DNA from: Talinum fruticosum
Taxonomy: Eukaryota > Streptophyta > Magnoliopsida > Caryophyllales > Talinaceae
NCBI GenBank assembly: GCA_021018815.1
Contig: JAITYX010000022.1
Location: 3,596,001 to 3,660,000, forward strand
Direction: 5' to 3'
DNA: 64,000 nt
A program made the translations under genes and the position numbers. Within the stretch, counting starts at the first letter, position 1, and every line of letters starts with the position of its first letter. The notes under the pieces were generated by a model. It ran no database searches. It saw nothing but the letters and a program-made list of their open reading frames with translations, and was not told where the DNA came from. Of the stretch, positions 32,674 through 45,271 are shown piece after piece.

Positions 32674-35600
32674 ATGGATCGAGCGTGGGTTTATAGCAAT
32701 AGGAGGAGTGTAGAATATCGTGATGGTGTTAACAACTTTCTAGAGATTACCATCGAACATGCTGCCAAATTTAGAGAACAGATCCATATTATATATGTGT
32801 TTAAGGTGTTTTAACTCCTCAAGATTCCTCCCTAAGATTGTAAAAGGTCACCTATATCAGCATGGGTTTGACACAACTTATAAAGTGTTGGTATGGCATG
32901 GGGAAGAGGAGTCCGTGAATATACCCGTACGAGAGGAAGATGAAGGGTATGATGAAAATGAAGCCAGCAGTAGTATGGAATTAGAAGATCGACTCGAAGA
33001 TCTAGTTTGTGGAGTAGAACGTGATTTAGTCTATTAACCACACATATTGGAGCAATTGTTAGTCGATTCGGAGAAGCCTCTCGTACAGGGTGTGATAAAT
33101 ATACCTGTTTATCAGCTGTGTTGAGGTTGATGAACTTGAAAACAGACTAACAAGCTGGAGTGACAAAAGTTTCACGGACTTGCTTGGATGTGCTTGAAAG
33201 ATATACTCCCATAAGACAATGTCCTTCCCAACCGTACATATGAGGCGAAGACGATGTTGTGTCCTATGGGCATGAGGTATAAGAAGATACATGCCTGCCT
33301 TAACGATTGCATATTGTACCAAAAAGAACATGCACGGAGACACGAATGTCCTAAGTGTGGTGCACCTCGATACAAAATGAAAAACATCGATGTAGAGAGT
33401 GTTGAGGGACCTCCCGCAAAGGTGTTGTGGTACTTGCCGATAATACCGAGGTTTAAGCGCCTTTTTTAAGTGCAGCTGATGCAAAGAACTTGACGTGGCA
33501 TGCCGACGGAAGAGTCCGTGATGACAAGCTACATCACCCTGCCGATTCTCCTCAATGGAAGAAGATGGATTTACTATTGCCGAATTCGGTAGGGAAGCAC
33601 GGAATCTATGTCCGGGTCTTTGTACGGACAGAATAAACCCCCACGGTGACCTAAGTAGCAAGCACATTTGTTGGCCCGTTCTTTTGGTTATCTACGACCT
33701 ACCGTCGTCGTTGTGTACGAAGCGTAAGTACATTATGTTGTCAATGCTCATTTACGGGCCTAAACGGTTGGGAAATGATATAGATGTTTACTTGGCGCCT
33801 TTTGTTGAAGATTTCAAGCTTTTTGGGATGAAGGTGTATTAGCTCATGATGCATACCATCAAGAGCAATTTACATTGCGAGCTATGATCTTCACCACAAT
33901 CAATGACTTCCCAGTGTACGAAAACTTGTCCGGATACACCTTCAAAGGACATAAGGCATGCCCCATTTGTGCGAGAGGGTACTTGTTTCTACCAAATCAA
34001 GCATGGAAAAAGACGGCCTATCTCGGACATCGAAAGTTTCTTCCCTTTTCCTATCAATATCGTAAGAAAAAGAAGGCTTTTAATGGTAAAACCGAGATGG
34101 ATTCCGCTCCAACTCCATTAACAGGACATCAAATATATGAGCAAGTGAAGGATCTTGATGTGAGTTTGGCAAGCCATACCGATGTCAATTTAAAAATGGT
34201 GTGTGGAAAAAAGATCAATATTTTTGATCTTCCATATTGGAAAGAGTTGTACGTGAGACATAGTCTTGATGTAATGCATATAGAGAAAAACATATGTGAA
34301 AGTCTCATTGGAACTCTTACGAACATACGGGAAAGACCAAAGGATGGAGAGAAAGCACGACTCGATATGTGTGAAATGGGAATACGGGAGGAATTAGTAC
34401 CACAACCAAAGGGGAAGAGAACATATTTGCCTCCGGCGTCTTACACATTGAGTAGAAGGGAAAAATAACGTTTGTGTGAGACCTTGAAGAAACTCAAAGT
34501 GCTACGGGGATATTCTTCAAACATCGGTAGACTCGTTTCGATGTCTAATTATAGACTAATCGGTCTTAAATCTCATGATTGTCATCCTTTGATGCAACAA
34601 ATACTACCGGTTGCTATCCCGGCCATGATGCCGAAACACGTCGGACATGCGATCACAAGACTTTGCTTCAATGTCATATGCGGCAAAGTTGTTGATTTGG
34701 AGAAATTCGATGATCTTCGGTGTGGCGTGATCATTACGTTGTGCCAACTTGAGATGTACTTTCCACCTTCTTTTTGATGTCATGGTGCACCTCGTTGCCA
34801 TTTGGTGAGAGAAGTGCGATTCTGTCGCCCTTTACCGATGGATGTAGCCTTTTAAACGTTTCATGAAAATTCTCAAAGGGTATGTTAGAAATCGGTACCG
34901 ACCGAAAGTGTGCATTGTTGGGCATACACAACGAGAGGAGTGTGTCGAGTTCTCGCTGTGAATACTACCTCCAAATGGAAGAAGTTGGTATTCCCAAACA
35001 TCGATTTATGGGGAAGATCGGTGGGTAGGGGAAGCTGGGGCCGATGATTCTAACAATTAGTCGGGATATAAGGGATCAAGCACATTTTTATATTCTACAA
35101 AACAGTGATGAAGTGCGATCGTTCATTGATGAGCACAAATCCCTCATAAGGAGACCGTATCAAGGAAAAAATGAGACGTGGAGTGCTGACTCATCATAAT
35201 CGCACATTTGTCAATTGGTTTAGAGATAGAGTGATCACTAGCCAATTGGAAGACTCACGAGAACATATCTCTCAAACATTAGTCATCCTGGCTAGAGGGC
35301 TACGGTTGGAAGTCATATCTTACCGTCGGTATGACATCAATGGATACTCTTTCTACACAAAGAGCCGGGGCAATAGGAGCAGACTCACAAAATAGTGGGG
35401 TCACATTGGAGGCTCATGCACTTTATTTGTACGACTCTAAAGACAAAAATCCCGTTGTAGCTAAAATGGCATATTACAGTGTCATTGAGGATATATGGGA
35501 GCTAGACTATGTTGACTTCCATGACCCCGTTTTCCGGTGCAAATAGGTTGACACTAATGACGGTGTCCGAGTTGATGAGATGGGATTCACGATGGTCGAT

Positions 35601-35900
35601 CTCACAAGAGAAGGGCCAAAAGGGGATCAATTCACTATGGCATCCCAAGCAAGACAAGTGTTCTACGTTGAGGGCCCGGCTAATGATAAGTGGTTTATTG
35701 TTCTTCAAGGGAAGAGGCACGTTGCTGGCGGGGATAGTGAAGATGTGTGTGAGTTTGTTGAGGAGACCCCACCCTTTTCCTTGGGAATGCACTGTCGAAA
35801 ATGAGGATCCCAATTTTAAAGAACCATATTTAAGGGTTGACCATCAAGAGGGCATATATATTGAAGATAAGTCTAAAGGAGGGGGAAAAAGGCATAAACC
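32674..35900 (+). pseudogene. CACTA transposase, tnp2/TNPD type (broken)
   Basis: The transposase excises and integrates the element. Start ATG 32674 with MDRAWVYSNRRSVEYRDGV, the usual N-terminus of the family. In order: N-terminal zinc/transposase-associated region about 32790-32930 (GHLYQHGFDTTYKVLVWHGE); C-x2-C motif CPKCGAPRYK at about 33348; Transposase_21 region 33555-34468 with YDLPSSLCTKRKYIMLSMLI, CPICARGYLFLP, GHRKFLPFSYQYRKKKKAFN and LDVMHIEKNICESLIGTL; DUF4218 at 34472-34790 (SHDCHPLMQQILPVAIPAMM); DUF4216 at 35450-35730 (IEDIWELDYVDFHDPVFRCK). Stops follow at about 32810, 33120, 33469 and 34466, and frame changes lie near 33835, 34790 and 35560. Introns could explain some breaks but not all. 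Confidence 0.9.
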
Positions 35901-36115
35901 ATATAATTATATCAACTCGGTAAGAACATTAATTTTATTCCGGATGATATCCAATATTGTTGCTTGTTTAAGAAACTGCAATGTGCTTGTCATTATTTTT
36001 GACTTGTAGTATTCATGTAAACAAATGATTTTGTTTGATGAGGATCAAAATAAGGACTATAAGTTGTCCAATTGGAAGGGTAGAAGATCATCATTCGAAG
36101 AGGGACATTATTCGA

Positions 36116-36214
36116 GTAATGTTTCTTGTGAATAAGCTGTAATGTTTCTTGTGAATAATTATAATGTTTCTTATGAATTCTTGTAATGTTTCTTGTGAAT
36201 AATTGTAATGTTTT
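36116..36214. repeat. 22-bp tandem repeat, ~4.5 units
   Basis: Units of gtaatgtttcttgtgaataa(tt) start at 36116, 36139, 36161, 36183 and 36205, just after the transposase coding region inside the CACTA element. Confidence 0.92.
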
Positions 36215-36639
36215 CCTTAATTTTTATGTTGTAGAACAACCTCTACCTCTGCATGAACTCCAAGAAGCAAAATAAGAGTATACCCTCCAACAAGCTACTC
36301 TCACTTCCCCTTATTGTCCAGTCTACCCCCTACACAAACACCAAGCTAAGGAAGTGTAGTAAGCTGTCCAGTACAAGCTGTAATATATTCTTTGCTTGAA
36401 CTTTAAATGTGAAATAAGGAAGCTGTGTTGCGAACTTGTTCGAGATGAAACTTTGTTGTGGTTGTAGTAAGTTGAAAATTCTTGTATTATTGGAAATTCT
36501 TGTATTTATGTTTGAAAATTGAGGTTGTTGGTTTGTTACTATGTCGGTTGTGATGTAATTTGGAGTGTATTTTGTATAGAGGGAAGGAAAAAACAAAAAA
36601 ACTATTAAAAAAATAAACGCCTGCTATTACGATGATTCT

Positions 36640-36830
36640 TACATTAGAACAGTTGTTATAAGCTTGAACAAATTTGGCTTTACGGGCATGACCAATGACG
36701 ACGGTTTGTCTAAGAGAACCGTCGTGATATGTACATATATGACGACGGTTCACTTGTGGAAATCGTTGTCTTATAGGTACCTTGGACGACAATTGTTTCA
36801 TGAAAACCGTCGTCGAGTTGACCGATTATG
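36640..36830. repeat. CACTA right subterminal palindromic repeats
   Basis: Inverted copies of the gacgacggtt/aaccgtcgtc word, including a hairpin-forming pair at about 36717-36750, mirror the left end. Confidence 0.82.
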
Positions 36831-37099
36831 ACAGATTATGAACCATAGTTAAAAATTATACATACAACGACGCCCAAATACACAACGCTCTGTTCACCGT
36901 CGTTAATTATCGTTTTTAACCGTAGTTAAAAGCGGTTCCTTTAGTAGTAGTGATTTCTCCGATTCCCCAAAATTAATAATAATAAGAAAAATCATATTAA
37001 AATTTATGAGAATGAAAACTAACCATAAAACCTCGGTAGCATGTCAAAATAGGAAGAAAAACACCTTATTTAACAAGAAGTATAAGTACATAACCTGAA

Positions 37100-37630
37100 T
37101 GGGGAGAAGGAACTTCATCCACTAAGGAAGATGGCATAATTAGTATGGCTAGTGAAATGAGTAACATGAGTTTCAAACCCGCATGACAAATGGATGGAAG
37201 CACCTGTTAAAGTTGAAATGTCATTGGGTGTAAGACAAGAACTATTAGTGAGCCAATTTATGAAGATGAGTTAAACCATATGGTTGTACAGATTTCTTAT
37301 GAGATTACCAAAACAAACCCTAATAGCATCTATATCTTAATAAATATATCCTTAAAGGGTTATAATAGATATAAATTATGTGGTTATATTGATAGTTACT
37401 CTGTGTGCTTTCGAAAAGATAATTATTTCCCGATTTCATGTGGAAACAAGGTAAGGTCCTTTGCAAATAAGAATAACAAATAACAGTATAAGGAGTCACA
37501 ATGAAATGATGGAAAATGTTCCTATAGAAATATGTGTTGTCCTATACATAATACTAGTATTAGGGGCAACTAACCGGTTATCTCATGATATGATTATTGA
37601 CAATAATTTTAAAAGGTTATATTCTACATG
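37100..37630 (+). pseudogene. Endogenous pararetrovirus (Caulimoviridae-like), upstream part
   Basis: Plus-strand remnant whose translated pieces (37280-37483 and 37461-37709) resemble the aspartic-protease end of a caulimovirus-type polyprotein, just before the reverse transcriptase. The active-site region is degraded, one frameshift lies near 37470 and stops are present. The sequence ends at the copia insertion (37636) and resumes at 61012 in the same strand and order. An A/T-rich third codon position sets it apart from the neighbouring copia DNA. It is an old, non-functional copy; the genus cannot be fixed by eye. Confidence 0.62.
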
Positions 37631-37635
37631 TACAC

Positions 37636-38726
37636 CGAAGACTCGGACTACGAAACTATATCATTCCGAGTACTACCAAAGACTCAGGTACAAATCTCAT
37701 CCCTCCTAAGTTTTGATTATAAGTCATTCCGAGTGTTATAGAAACTACGCATATGTTTTCATTCGATTACGATCGACTCGGAAAACACATTTTTATCTAT
37801 CTTCTCTAATTAATGTTTCGAGTCACTCCGACATCACTCAGATTTATCGCATGTTCAAATAATCTCTCTAACACTTCTTATCCGAGTTCGATCTGCATAT
37901 TTGGAAGTAAAGTGAATTATAGTGTTAATTCAACTTTCTAAATCGAGCATGTTTGTTTGAGAATTATTTGTCCGGATCAAGTACGTATACTTTGATGTTT
38001 TCACTCTTATAACTTGATCTTTCTTAAGGTTGACTCTGATGGAATTTGAGTATAATAAATATTAGACTACGAAAATTCCACTCTTCTAGGCTTAAGATAA
38101 TTATGCACTTAATTATTTTAATTAAATTATTATTTGTGCCTAATCGTGGACAAAAGTATTTTATACTTTGAGAACCAAAAGTTTTAACTTTTGTAGGTTA
38201 TCTAAATGAGGCTATCTCATTTTTGAATTACAAAAGTGATCGGCTTCAAGCTGTCAATCACCAGCGAGACAAGGCTTTTCTACGTCCGAACAAGGCCCAA
38301 ACGCTCTGTCATGGTTGTCTGTTTCCAAAGCTGGAAAACTTCAACGCTAAGCTCAACGATGGTTTCTACCTTACTTTTCGGACACCACCAGTGGATTGGA
38401 GCACCTTTAGGAGCCAAGAGCCGTTGCACAACGTTCACATCTCAACGGATCTTTTCGAGCGACTCGGAAGAACCGTTACAAAGGTCACAAAGGACTTCGT
38501 TCGAAACTAGTCACAATGGCTAATCCGCTTGGTCATCTATAAATAGAAGCCAATTCTTAAGGCTTGAAGATTGCTGAATTTATTGTCAACACACATTACT
38601 TAAGCAATAGTCATTGTATTCATATTCAATCTTCTATTTACAACTCCCGACTTGTAATTCATACTTTACGAGTTGTAAAGTCTTGTAATCAATCACATAC
38701 TCTTTCTTAATTTCCGAGTAAGGTCC
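37636..38726 (+). repeat. Copia element 2, 5' LTR, first part
   Basis: Collinear with 59549-60608. It ends at the GGTCC (38722-38726) that was duplicated by the Athila insertion. Confidence 0.9.
38537..38546 (+). promoter_or_regulatory. LTR TATA box (CTATAAATAG), copia element 2 5' LTR
   Basis: Same word and following AAGCC as in the 3' LTR (60425-60434) and in copia element 1. It lies about 180 bp upstream of the Athila insertion, so transcripts would run into the Athila element. Confidence 0.7.
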
Positions 38727-40090
38727 TGTTGTTGTACTAATGAGAGTACGGTTGTCGGTCTCAGGGAGTTAGGTCTCTTACAAGTCTAAGGTCAATGTCC
38801 TTATTGAACTAAGCAAAGAAACAATTCGAATTGGTTGGTAGCAAGCACTACAAAACGAAATGAAATCGAAAAAGAAAACCTTAGGTAGGGTTTATCAAGC
38901 TAACATGCCAACAATTTTAATTACATGCTTCTACACTATTCACAACTGCGATGAACTAGGGAATCGATGCAGTTCAGACCACCTAAGCCTTCTCTCGAAG
39001 GTCATTAAGCTAACTCAATTGAATTAATTGTTGTTCTCACACAATCAAAACCAAAGAATTACATAATTATCGACTCTTCCCTTAATAACAACCTAAATTA
39101 TTCTCATATCTAAGTTGTAATCATCCAACATGTTGAAGTAGAACTAAGCCTCTTCTCTCAAAGTCTACTCAATTCCCAAAAAACAATAAAGGCGGGATTC
39201 TCTCGAACCTCACACCAATTCACAAGTATCAACAAGTCGGAAATTCATCAAACAATTGCAAATTAGCATCAAAGCATAAATTACGATTAAACTAGCATAT
39301 TAGTGGCAAAATCCCCAACCTAAGTTGGAAATTTAGCCACACATATTCATGGCATTTTACGACAGATTGAGGAATGAAGACTGAAAAGAATGCAAGATGG
39401 AAGTAGAGAGAAGAATAATGATACCGTAAACTTGAATTAACTTGCGATTAAATGAAAATAACTCCAAGCTTTGATCCCTTAACAATGGAAATAAGTGCTT
39501 ACAAGTAGAGAGAAACTAGCCTAGAAAACGCAGCATAAAAAGTCTCCTTAGAAAAATGACAGCTTCGGAATAAAAGATGCGAAAAACGTAAACCGCCGAT
39601 TGGCACGACCGATGCTTGAAACCGTGCTGCACCCGTGCAAGCTCACAACTTCTTCAATTAAATCCCAAATTCTTAGCATGGCCTGTGCTGAAACCGTGCT
39701 TAACCCGTGCAAGCTCACGACGCCTTCGGTTGATTTCTAAATTCCTAGCATGGCCTGTGCCGACCTCTTACGCTTCGAGCACGACTCGTGCTAGGTCTGC
39801 CTTTCCTTCTTTTCTTCAGCACAGCCCAGTGTTACGACTGTGCTGACTTGGCTTGACCTATTTCTTTGCTCTCCGACCTTCTATGGCCTCCCGCTCTTTT
39901 CCTTAGCACTTTGAAAGATGTATTCTTCATCATAAAAGGCGGGATTACCTTAAAACATATAAATTCGCACACTTTAATCATAATTGAAGAAAGTAAGCAA
40001 AATCAAATAAGAATTTAGGTGAGAAGGCCTTTGAAGTGTCGAAATTAGCTAATAAGAGAATGGAAAAGCACGTAAAATTCCGGTTTATCA
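38727..40090 (-). repeat. Athila-like 3' LTR (left)
   Basis: 1,364 bp, nearly identical to 49569-50933. Contains gtgctgaaaccgtgcttaac-type words (39598-39850), also found in the internal minisatellite at 43.5 kb. Confidence 0.95.
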
Positions 40091-40103
40091 ACCCCCCATA
40101 CTT
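40091..40103 (-). other. Polypurine tract, Athila-like element
   Basis: Minus-strand aagtatggggggt directly before the 3' LTR start (TGATAAACC). Confidence 0.85.
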
Positions 40104-41650
40104 ACTCCTTGCTTGTCCTCAAGCAAAGCTATCATGAAGTGCTCAAGAAACGGGGAGGTAGAAAACCGAAGCCGCCCTCCTCAGGTGAAGGGGCGCGCTG
40201 GACAACCAAAGCAAGTATATACAAAGGAATCCTTGGCAAGATCGAGAATCAAATCGAAACAAGAGTTGCAGCTCAAATTAAGATTGCAAAGTCTAGTAGC
40301 AACACAACCAATCTATCCCAACCCAAATACAATCAAGTTCCATACAAATGCTTGGCGAACTAGTTGGGATTGGTAAGACCTCACTTTAGGGTATGTGGAA
40401 CACTCCCCTCATGTGTTTGTAAAAGTATCGTGGTTCACTCAAAACTCTCCCAAAACCTGCACACTACCATAAGCTTGCCAAATATCTCAATTCTCTACCA
40501 CTATGGACAAATCATGCAAGTTTTCCAATCAGGAGGACTTTAAAGAGGGTTGTAATGAGGCTTGGGCTAAGGGAAAGGAGGGAAAAACATTTAGGACTCG
40601 TGGAGCTTAGTAGCCGAGCTAGGGAGCACAACACTTTCCACTACAACAACGTCACACCTCCAAACATCTAATCATAATACCACATCATACCAAGCTTCAA
40701 GTAACAAAGGAGCGGAGATTTCTCAACACAAAACGCCATTCATGCTTACAACACTTTATTCCTTTTTTTTTTTTAACTCTTCTTTTTCTAATTTTCTTCT
40801 TTTTTTCTTTTTTTTTTTTAAAAAAACTTTACAAGTAAATTAAGCAAGGTAAGCATGAATGATTAAAACTAAAATCCATCTCCACTCATAACTCCTTCAA
40901 TTAACCAATAAACCAATCACCACCAACAAGGTATCACCCAACAAATTCCCAATCAATAGAAATGCTCCACTAGACCAAGGCTTAAGGATGGGAAAGAATT
41001 GAAAAAGGCCAAAGGTATATTGAGCAAGGTTAGTGCAAGGGAAGGGGAAGGCTTGAAGGGTTTGAAACAAGGATACATAACAATCAGGTGGCTATTTGGC
41101 TCATGTAATTTATCAAAATGAATGCCTCTATCCTCTTGGTAAACATGCATGTGTCAAATGTGTTTTTGAAGAGAAAGATGGCAAGTTCTAGAGTTGCAAG
41201 CATGGGAAAGTAACACTCATGAGAAATGAGACTACAAAAAAATGGTAGTCGTTAAGGCATAAAAGAGTCTCACAGAGTTATCCCTACCACAATTACAACA
41301 ACTAGTTCATTTGATGTACCAAACATATGAATTTCACAATTATACACAAGAATTGTTCAAGACTAGATAAATCGCAAACAAGACAATCAATTCTTTCATC
41401 ATCCCAACCAAGCCAAAGATCCCAAAGTACACACTTCCTATGAGAAATCAAGTGTACACCTCCTTCAAATGTTCATCATAGGAGGATTTTTGTTTTTTTT
41501 TTTTTGTTTTGAAAACCGACTAAAAAGTGACTAAATGCAAACCTAAGTGAAAATGATAGTTAACATGTACAACCTAAACTAATATGTACAACTAACACAT
41601 GAAAAATCATCATTTATAAGCAACCCCCCATGCTTAGGACTTTCATTGTC
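40104..41650. other. Athila-like 3' untranslated region
   Basis: About 1.5 kb between the env-position ORF and the polypurine tract. Contains T-rich runs on the plus strand (40768-40820 and 41490-41510). The short overlapping plus-strand frames at 40109-40376 have no recognisable domain. Confidence 0.6.
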
Positions 41651-41651
41651 C

Positions 41652-43034
41652 TCAATGAAAAGCAAAAATCGAAATGAGCAAAGGAGGGAAGGGGAAACTC
41701 ACAACGGGGTCACTCGAACCCTGGATGCGCCGGCGGCGTCCGGTCGGAAGGAGGATGTGGCACCCCATAATGATAGTAGGCGTAATGGGCAAGGTGCTCC
41801 AAGTGACCGACTCTACCGTCAAGACTCCTAAGGCTCGATTATTGGAGAGCATCATGTCGCGCAGGTCTCCTCGCCTCACATGAAGCCGATCGAGCCGATC
41901 AAGGATGGTCCGGAACATGGTGGGCTCAGCGAGTGGAGGAAGAAAGAGGAGGCTCCTCGGCACGGTATCCGCAGTGGTGTGGTCGGTGTAGAAGAGGAGG
42001 TGCCCCTGTGATGGGATTGGCCCGCAACGATGGCCTCGAGAATAGCACCGGTTGGCCATATCGGTGATGGTAGTGCGGCCCTTATTGGGAGAACAAAGAA
42101 AGGCCTTCTGTGGTGACGGACCCAAGTAAATGCCGTTGATACACTCCATAATATCCATGTGAACCAAGGCACGTCCGTCGATGACGGAGCCGCAATGTAA
42201 GATGGGTAATATCGAGATGTCGAGCTCCAAACCGACGGCAAGTGCCGTGATCACCCCACCATGGGCAAGGACAGCGCTAGCACTAGAACATTGGGACTGG
42301 ATATGAGCGAGAAGATGGATGCCACAGCTCACGTGATGACCATGCAGAGCAGCCCAAATCGGGAAAAGTTCATCATCGCGCACGGTGTTGTGGCTATCAC
42401 CCCGGCAAACACGGAATGGGCAAGGAACCGTTGCAGAATGCGAATGACAGGGTTGCAAAAGCGGTGGCTTTAGTTTGCCGTGCATCATAGTTCGTGGCCC
42501 TGCGCATATCAGGAGAGCCCACAAAATACAACGGGCGCTCATCACAAGTAATGGACATGTAGAAATCAGTAGGCCGGTAACCTTCCATGTCCTTGCCAAG
42601 TAACACCCCGATAATTGATATGAAGACGGCGATAGAATTCCTCACTAGACATCCCAAAATCTTGATTAAAAAACGAAATGAAACCTCGGGTATGCCTAAT
42701 TGGCCTTTTCTCCTATCCTCAAACTTGGAATGAACTATAAAATTCCCGAACTAGCCCCTCGTGGACTCCCCACCGAACATCGTTAGCAAACTCAAGTAAT
42801 CCCAAAACATTAAGCAATTGACACAAGTTATCCCAAAGATCAATAGACTTCAAAAATTCAACATCAAAGTGTCTTGGGGCACTAATGGAACGGGATTCTA
42901 ACTTTCCGTATCGATCATACTCGAACATCACTGGAGAAAACGATACCAAAGGGGTTGGAAGAGTTACCTCGGGGTGGAGCACCCCGGCGATAAGATGACC
43001 CCGGTAGTGTTCGAGCCCGCTTTGAAGGAGCCAT
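41652..43034 (-). pseudogene. Athila 3' ORF, putative plant transposon protein (PF20167-like), broken
   Basis: The ORF in the env position of Athila elements; its function is unknown. Start ATG 43034 (MAPSKRARTLPGSSYRRG), preferred over the frame start at 43175 because MAPSKRAR is the usual family beginning and NPFGIVF follows. The domain shows SISAPRHFDVEFLKSIDLWD and LLEFANDVRWGVHEGLVREF (42850-42720), then GKDMEGYRPTDFYMSITCDE (42600-42535), then in the frame open from 42599 to 41652 VRDDELFPIWAALHGHHVSC and GLELDISILPILHCGSVIDG. At least three frameshifts (near 42950, 42690 and 42400) break it. Confidence 0.72.
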
Positions 43035-43471
43035 GGCCGGGCATGAAGGGAGCGAGAGGAAAACGGAGCTCGAAAAATGGAACCTCCGTGGGAGCCCATA
43101 AATATGGGAAGAAAACCCACGAAAAATGGGCAGAAGGGGTGAAATCGGCGTTACCACAATCCGTAACAACTTCAATGGCTAGGTCGCTGGCACCTCAAGC
43201 TTCAAAAGTTCAACAATGGAGGAAGAACTCGAGGAGAGAGAAAACCGCAGAATTTGGTGGGACGGCGTGAGAAAAGGAGATGGTGAGGGCGAAAATCGGG
43301 CTGGAGATGGTGATTGAAGGTCGAGTGGAAGGAATGGAGAGCTTCGAGGGCAAAGGAGAGGAGGCACGGCGTGGGGAAGGGGAAGCACGACAGTGCGTAG
43401 GGTTTTGGGGAGGAAGAAAGTGAAAGAATGGAAGGAGAAAACATAAAACCGCGAATTTCAATCTGGGCTAT

Positions 43472-43900
43472 TGCGTCGCATGACCAGTGCTTTACCCGTG
43501 CGTGACTCGTGCCACCCCACGTACTGTTCGAAAAATTGCATCTGGGAAAGCGCACAACCCGTGCTAAAACCGTGCTCGCATCCGTGCCGACCCACGGTAA
43601 TTTTGGAAAAATTTGTCCGGGTAAGTCGCACAACTCGTGTTTCCACCGTGCCGCACCCGTGCCAGCATACGGCTTTTTGGAAAATAAGTCTTGCCAAGTG
43701 CACAACTCCGTGCTGCAATCGTGCTGCAACCATGCCAGCATGCGGCAATTCTGGAAAATAGTCATATGGGCAAGTGCACGACCCGTGAGGTACCCGTGCT
43801 GAACCCGTGCCGACCCACGGCTTTGCTGGGAAATTAGCGCAGTGCAAACAGCATGACCAGTGCGCAACCTCGTGCTAAACCTATGCCACCCACGACATTG
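43472..43900. repeat. ~75-bp GTGC-rich minisatellite in Athila 3' region
   Basis: Six diverged units, with the tgcacaac-ccgtgc word at 43551, 43627, 43699, 43774 and 43861 (spacing 76, 72, 75 and 87). Unit core: gcacaacccgtgctaaaacc, gtgccgacccacgg, ttttggaaaa. Overlapping frames on both strands here are repeat artefacts. It is unusually GC-rich for the window. Confidence 0.88.
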
Positions 43901-44007
43901 TGAATAAATTCACTTGTACATCACCCCTTTTTTCTTTTTTTCTTTTTTTTTGAATAACCTAAACTAGAAAGCTAGAAAACTTGGGTTGCCTCCCAAGAAG
44001 CGCTTGT

Positions 44008-44973
44008 TTAAGGTCCCGAGCTTGACCAAAACTCCTTAGCCATTTGAAATGGGGGAAAGGGTGCTTGAAACCGCCCTGGAATAGGCTCTTCTTGGAGATA
44101 GTGCTTGAGTCTTGAGCCGTTCACCTTGAATGTATCATTTTCATCACCACGGCCTATTTCGACAACCCCAAAAGGATGCACTTTGAAGACTTTATATGGA
44201 CCGGACCATCGAGAACGGAGCTTGCCGTAAAGGAGTTTCGATCCGGAATTGAACAATAGTACCAAATCACCCACATGAAACTCCCGTCTATTGATATTTT
44301 TGTCATGCCAAGCCTTCATGCGCTCCTTGTAAATCATAGAGTTATCGTAAGCATCCCTCCGAATCTCATCTAGTTCATTGAGTTGGAGCAGTCTTTTGTC
44401 CCCCACTACTTTCAAATCAAAGTTGAGACGTCTCACCACCCAATGAGTCCTAAACTCAAGCTCAACAGGGAAATGGCAAGGCTTCCCATATACCAAACGA
44501 GAGGGAGTAGTACCAATTGGGGTTTTAAAGGCCGTCCGATAAGCCCAAAGAGCATCATCAAGTTTATCCGCCCAATCTTTCCTGGAACTAGCAACCGTTC
44601 TCTCCAAAATGTTCTTGATTTCACGGTTGGAAATTTCCACTTGGCCGCTAGTTTGTGGATGATAGGCCAAACCTCTTTTATGTGACACACCATATTTATC
44701 TAGCAAAGCCTCAAATTTCTTCTCAATGAAGTGTGTCCCATTGTCACTAATCACCACTCGAGGCACCCCAAACCTGGGAAATATGGTCTTCTTGACAAAT
44801 CGAGAAACGACTCGAGCATCATTAGTGGGACTAGCAACGGCTTCAATCCATTTGGATACATAGTCTACCGCCACCAAAATAAACTTATTCCCCCTCGAGG
44901 AAGGAAATGGTCCCATAAAGTCAATGCCCCAAACATCAAATACCTCAATCTCCGGAATATAATTTAAGGGCAT
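44008..44973 (-). CDS. Athila-like integrase (open 321-codon block)
   Basis: The longest intact protein block in the window. Retroviral-type integrase core with the catalytic triad in context: first Asp in [13 protein letters not shown], second in [20 protein letters not shown], Glu in [20 protein letters not shown]. It is followed by [20 protein letters not shown] and a C-terminal part ([16 protein letters not shown], then [20 protein letters not shown]). The N-terminal HHCC zinc region lies upstream (about 45150-44985) but is frame-shifted. The block is the 3' end of the pol frame and probably not a separate gene; the ATG at 44973 is an internal Met. The stop is followed by the non-coding minisatellite region. 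Confidence 0.93.
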   Translation of the reverse strand: MPLNYIPEIEVFDVWGIDFMGPFPSSRGNKFILVAVDYVSKWIEAVASPTNDARVVSRFVKKTIFPRFGVPRVVISDNGTHFIEKKFEALLDKYGVSHKRGLAYHPQTSGQVEISNREIKNILERTVASSRKDWADKLDDALWAYRTAFKTPIGTTPSRLVYGKPCHFPVELEFRTHWVVRRLNFDLKVVGDKRLLQLNELDEIRRDAYDNSMIYKERMKAWHDKNINRREFHVGDLVLLFNSGSKLLYGKLRSRWSGPYKVFKVHPFGVVEIGRGDENDTFKVNGSRLKHYLQEEPIPGRFQAPFPPFQMAKEFWSSSGP

Positions 44974-45271
44974 CTCATTCTTACTGGAAATGTTACCGCC
45001 CCTTTGACATCTATCACAGACCCTTCACATAAGAATGAACATCTTTAAACAAGGAGGGCCAATAAAAACCGGCTTGAAGTACCTTAGCAGCAGTCCGAGA
45101 AGTACTTCCATGCCCACCACAAGGTTGATCATGACAATGTGAAATGATTCTCTGGACTTCGCGTGGGGAATACACCTTCGAAAAATGCCGTCATTGCAAA
45201 ACCGAAAAGGTAAGGATCATCCCAAGAGTAAAATCCGATGTCATGGAGGAACTTCTTCTTCTGGTGGTAAT

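Larger units (their letters stand above)
30848..36952 (+). mobile_element. CACTA (En/Spm) DNA transposon, broken
   Basis: A 6.1-kb element starts CACTACGGATATCACTTTTAAC and, read from the other end, CACTACTACTAAAGGAACCG followed by CTTTTAACTACGG: imperfect terminal inverted repeats with the CACTA signature. Both subterminal regions carry inverted copies of an accgtcgtcatatg word, as expected for transposase-binding arrays. A tnp2-type transposase lies inside on the plus strand. Flanking trimers (cca and att) do not match, so the 3-bp target duplication has been lost or an end has changed. Confidence 0.88.

Noticed and set aside
33059..33667. 202-residue minus-strand frame
   Set aside because: Antisense shadow of the CACTA transposase, which has clear family motifs on the plus strand.
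40109..40376. Plus-strand frames of 84-87 residues
   Set aside because: Antisense to the Athila 3' untranslated region. Two overlapping frames with no domain and no conservation visible.
43202..43867. 221-residue minus-strand frame with repeated residues
   Set aside because: Encoded by the GTGC minisatellite and open in other frames as well. No domain.
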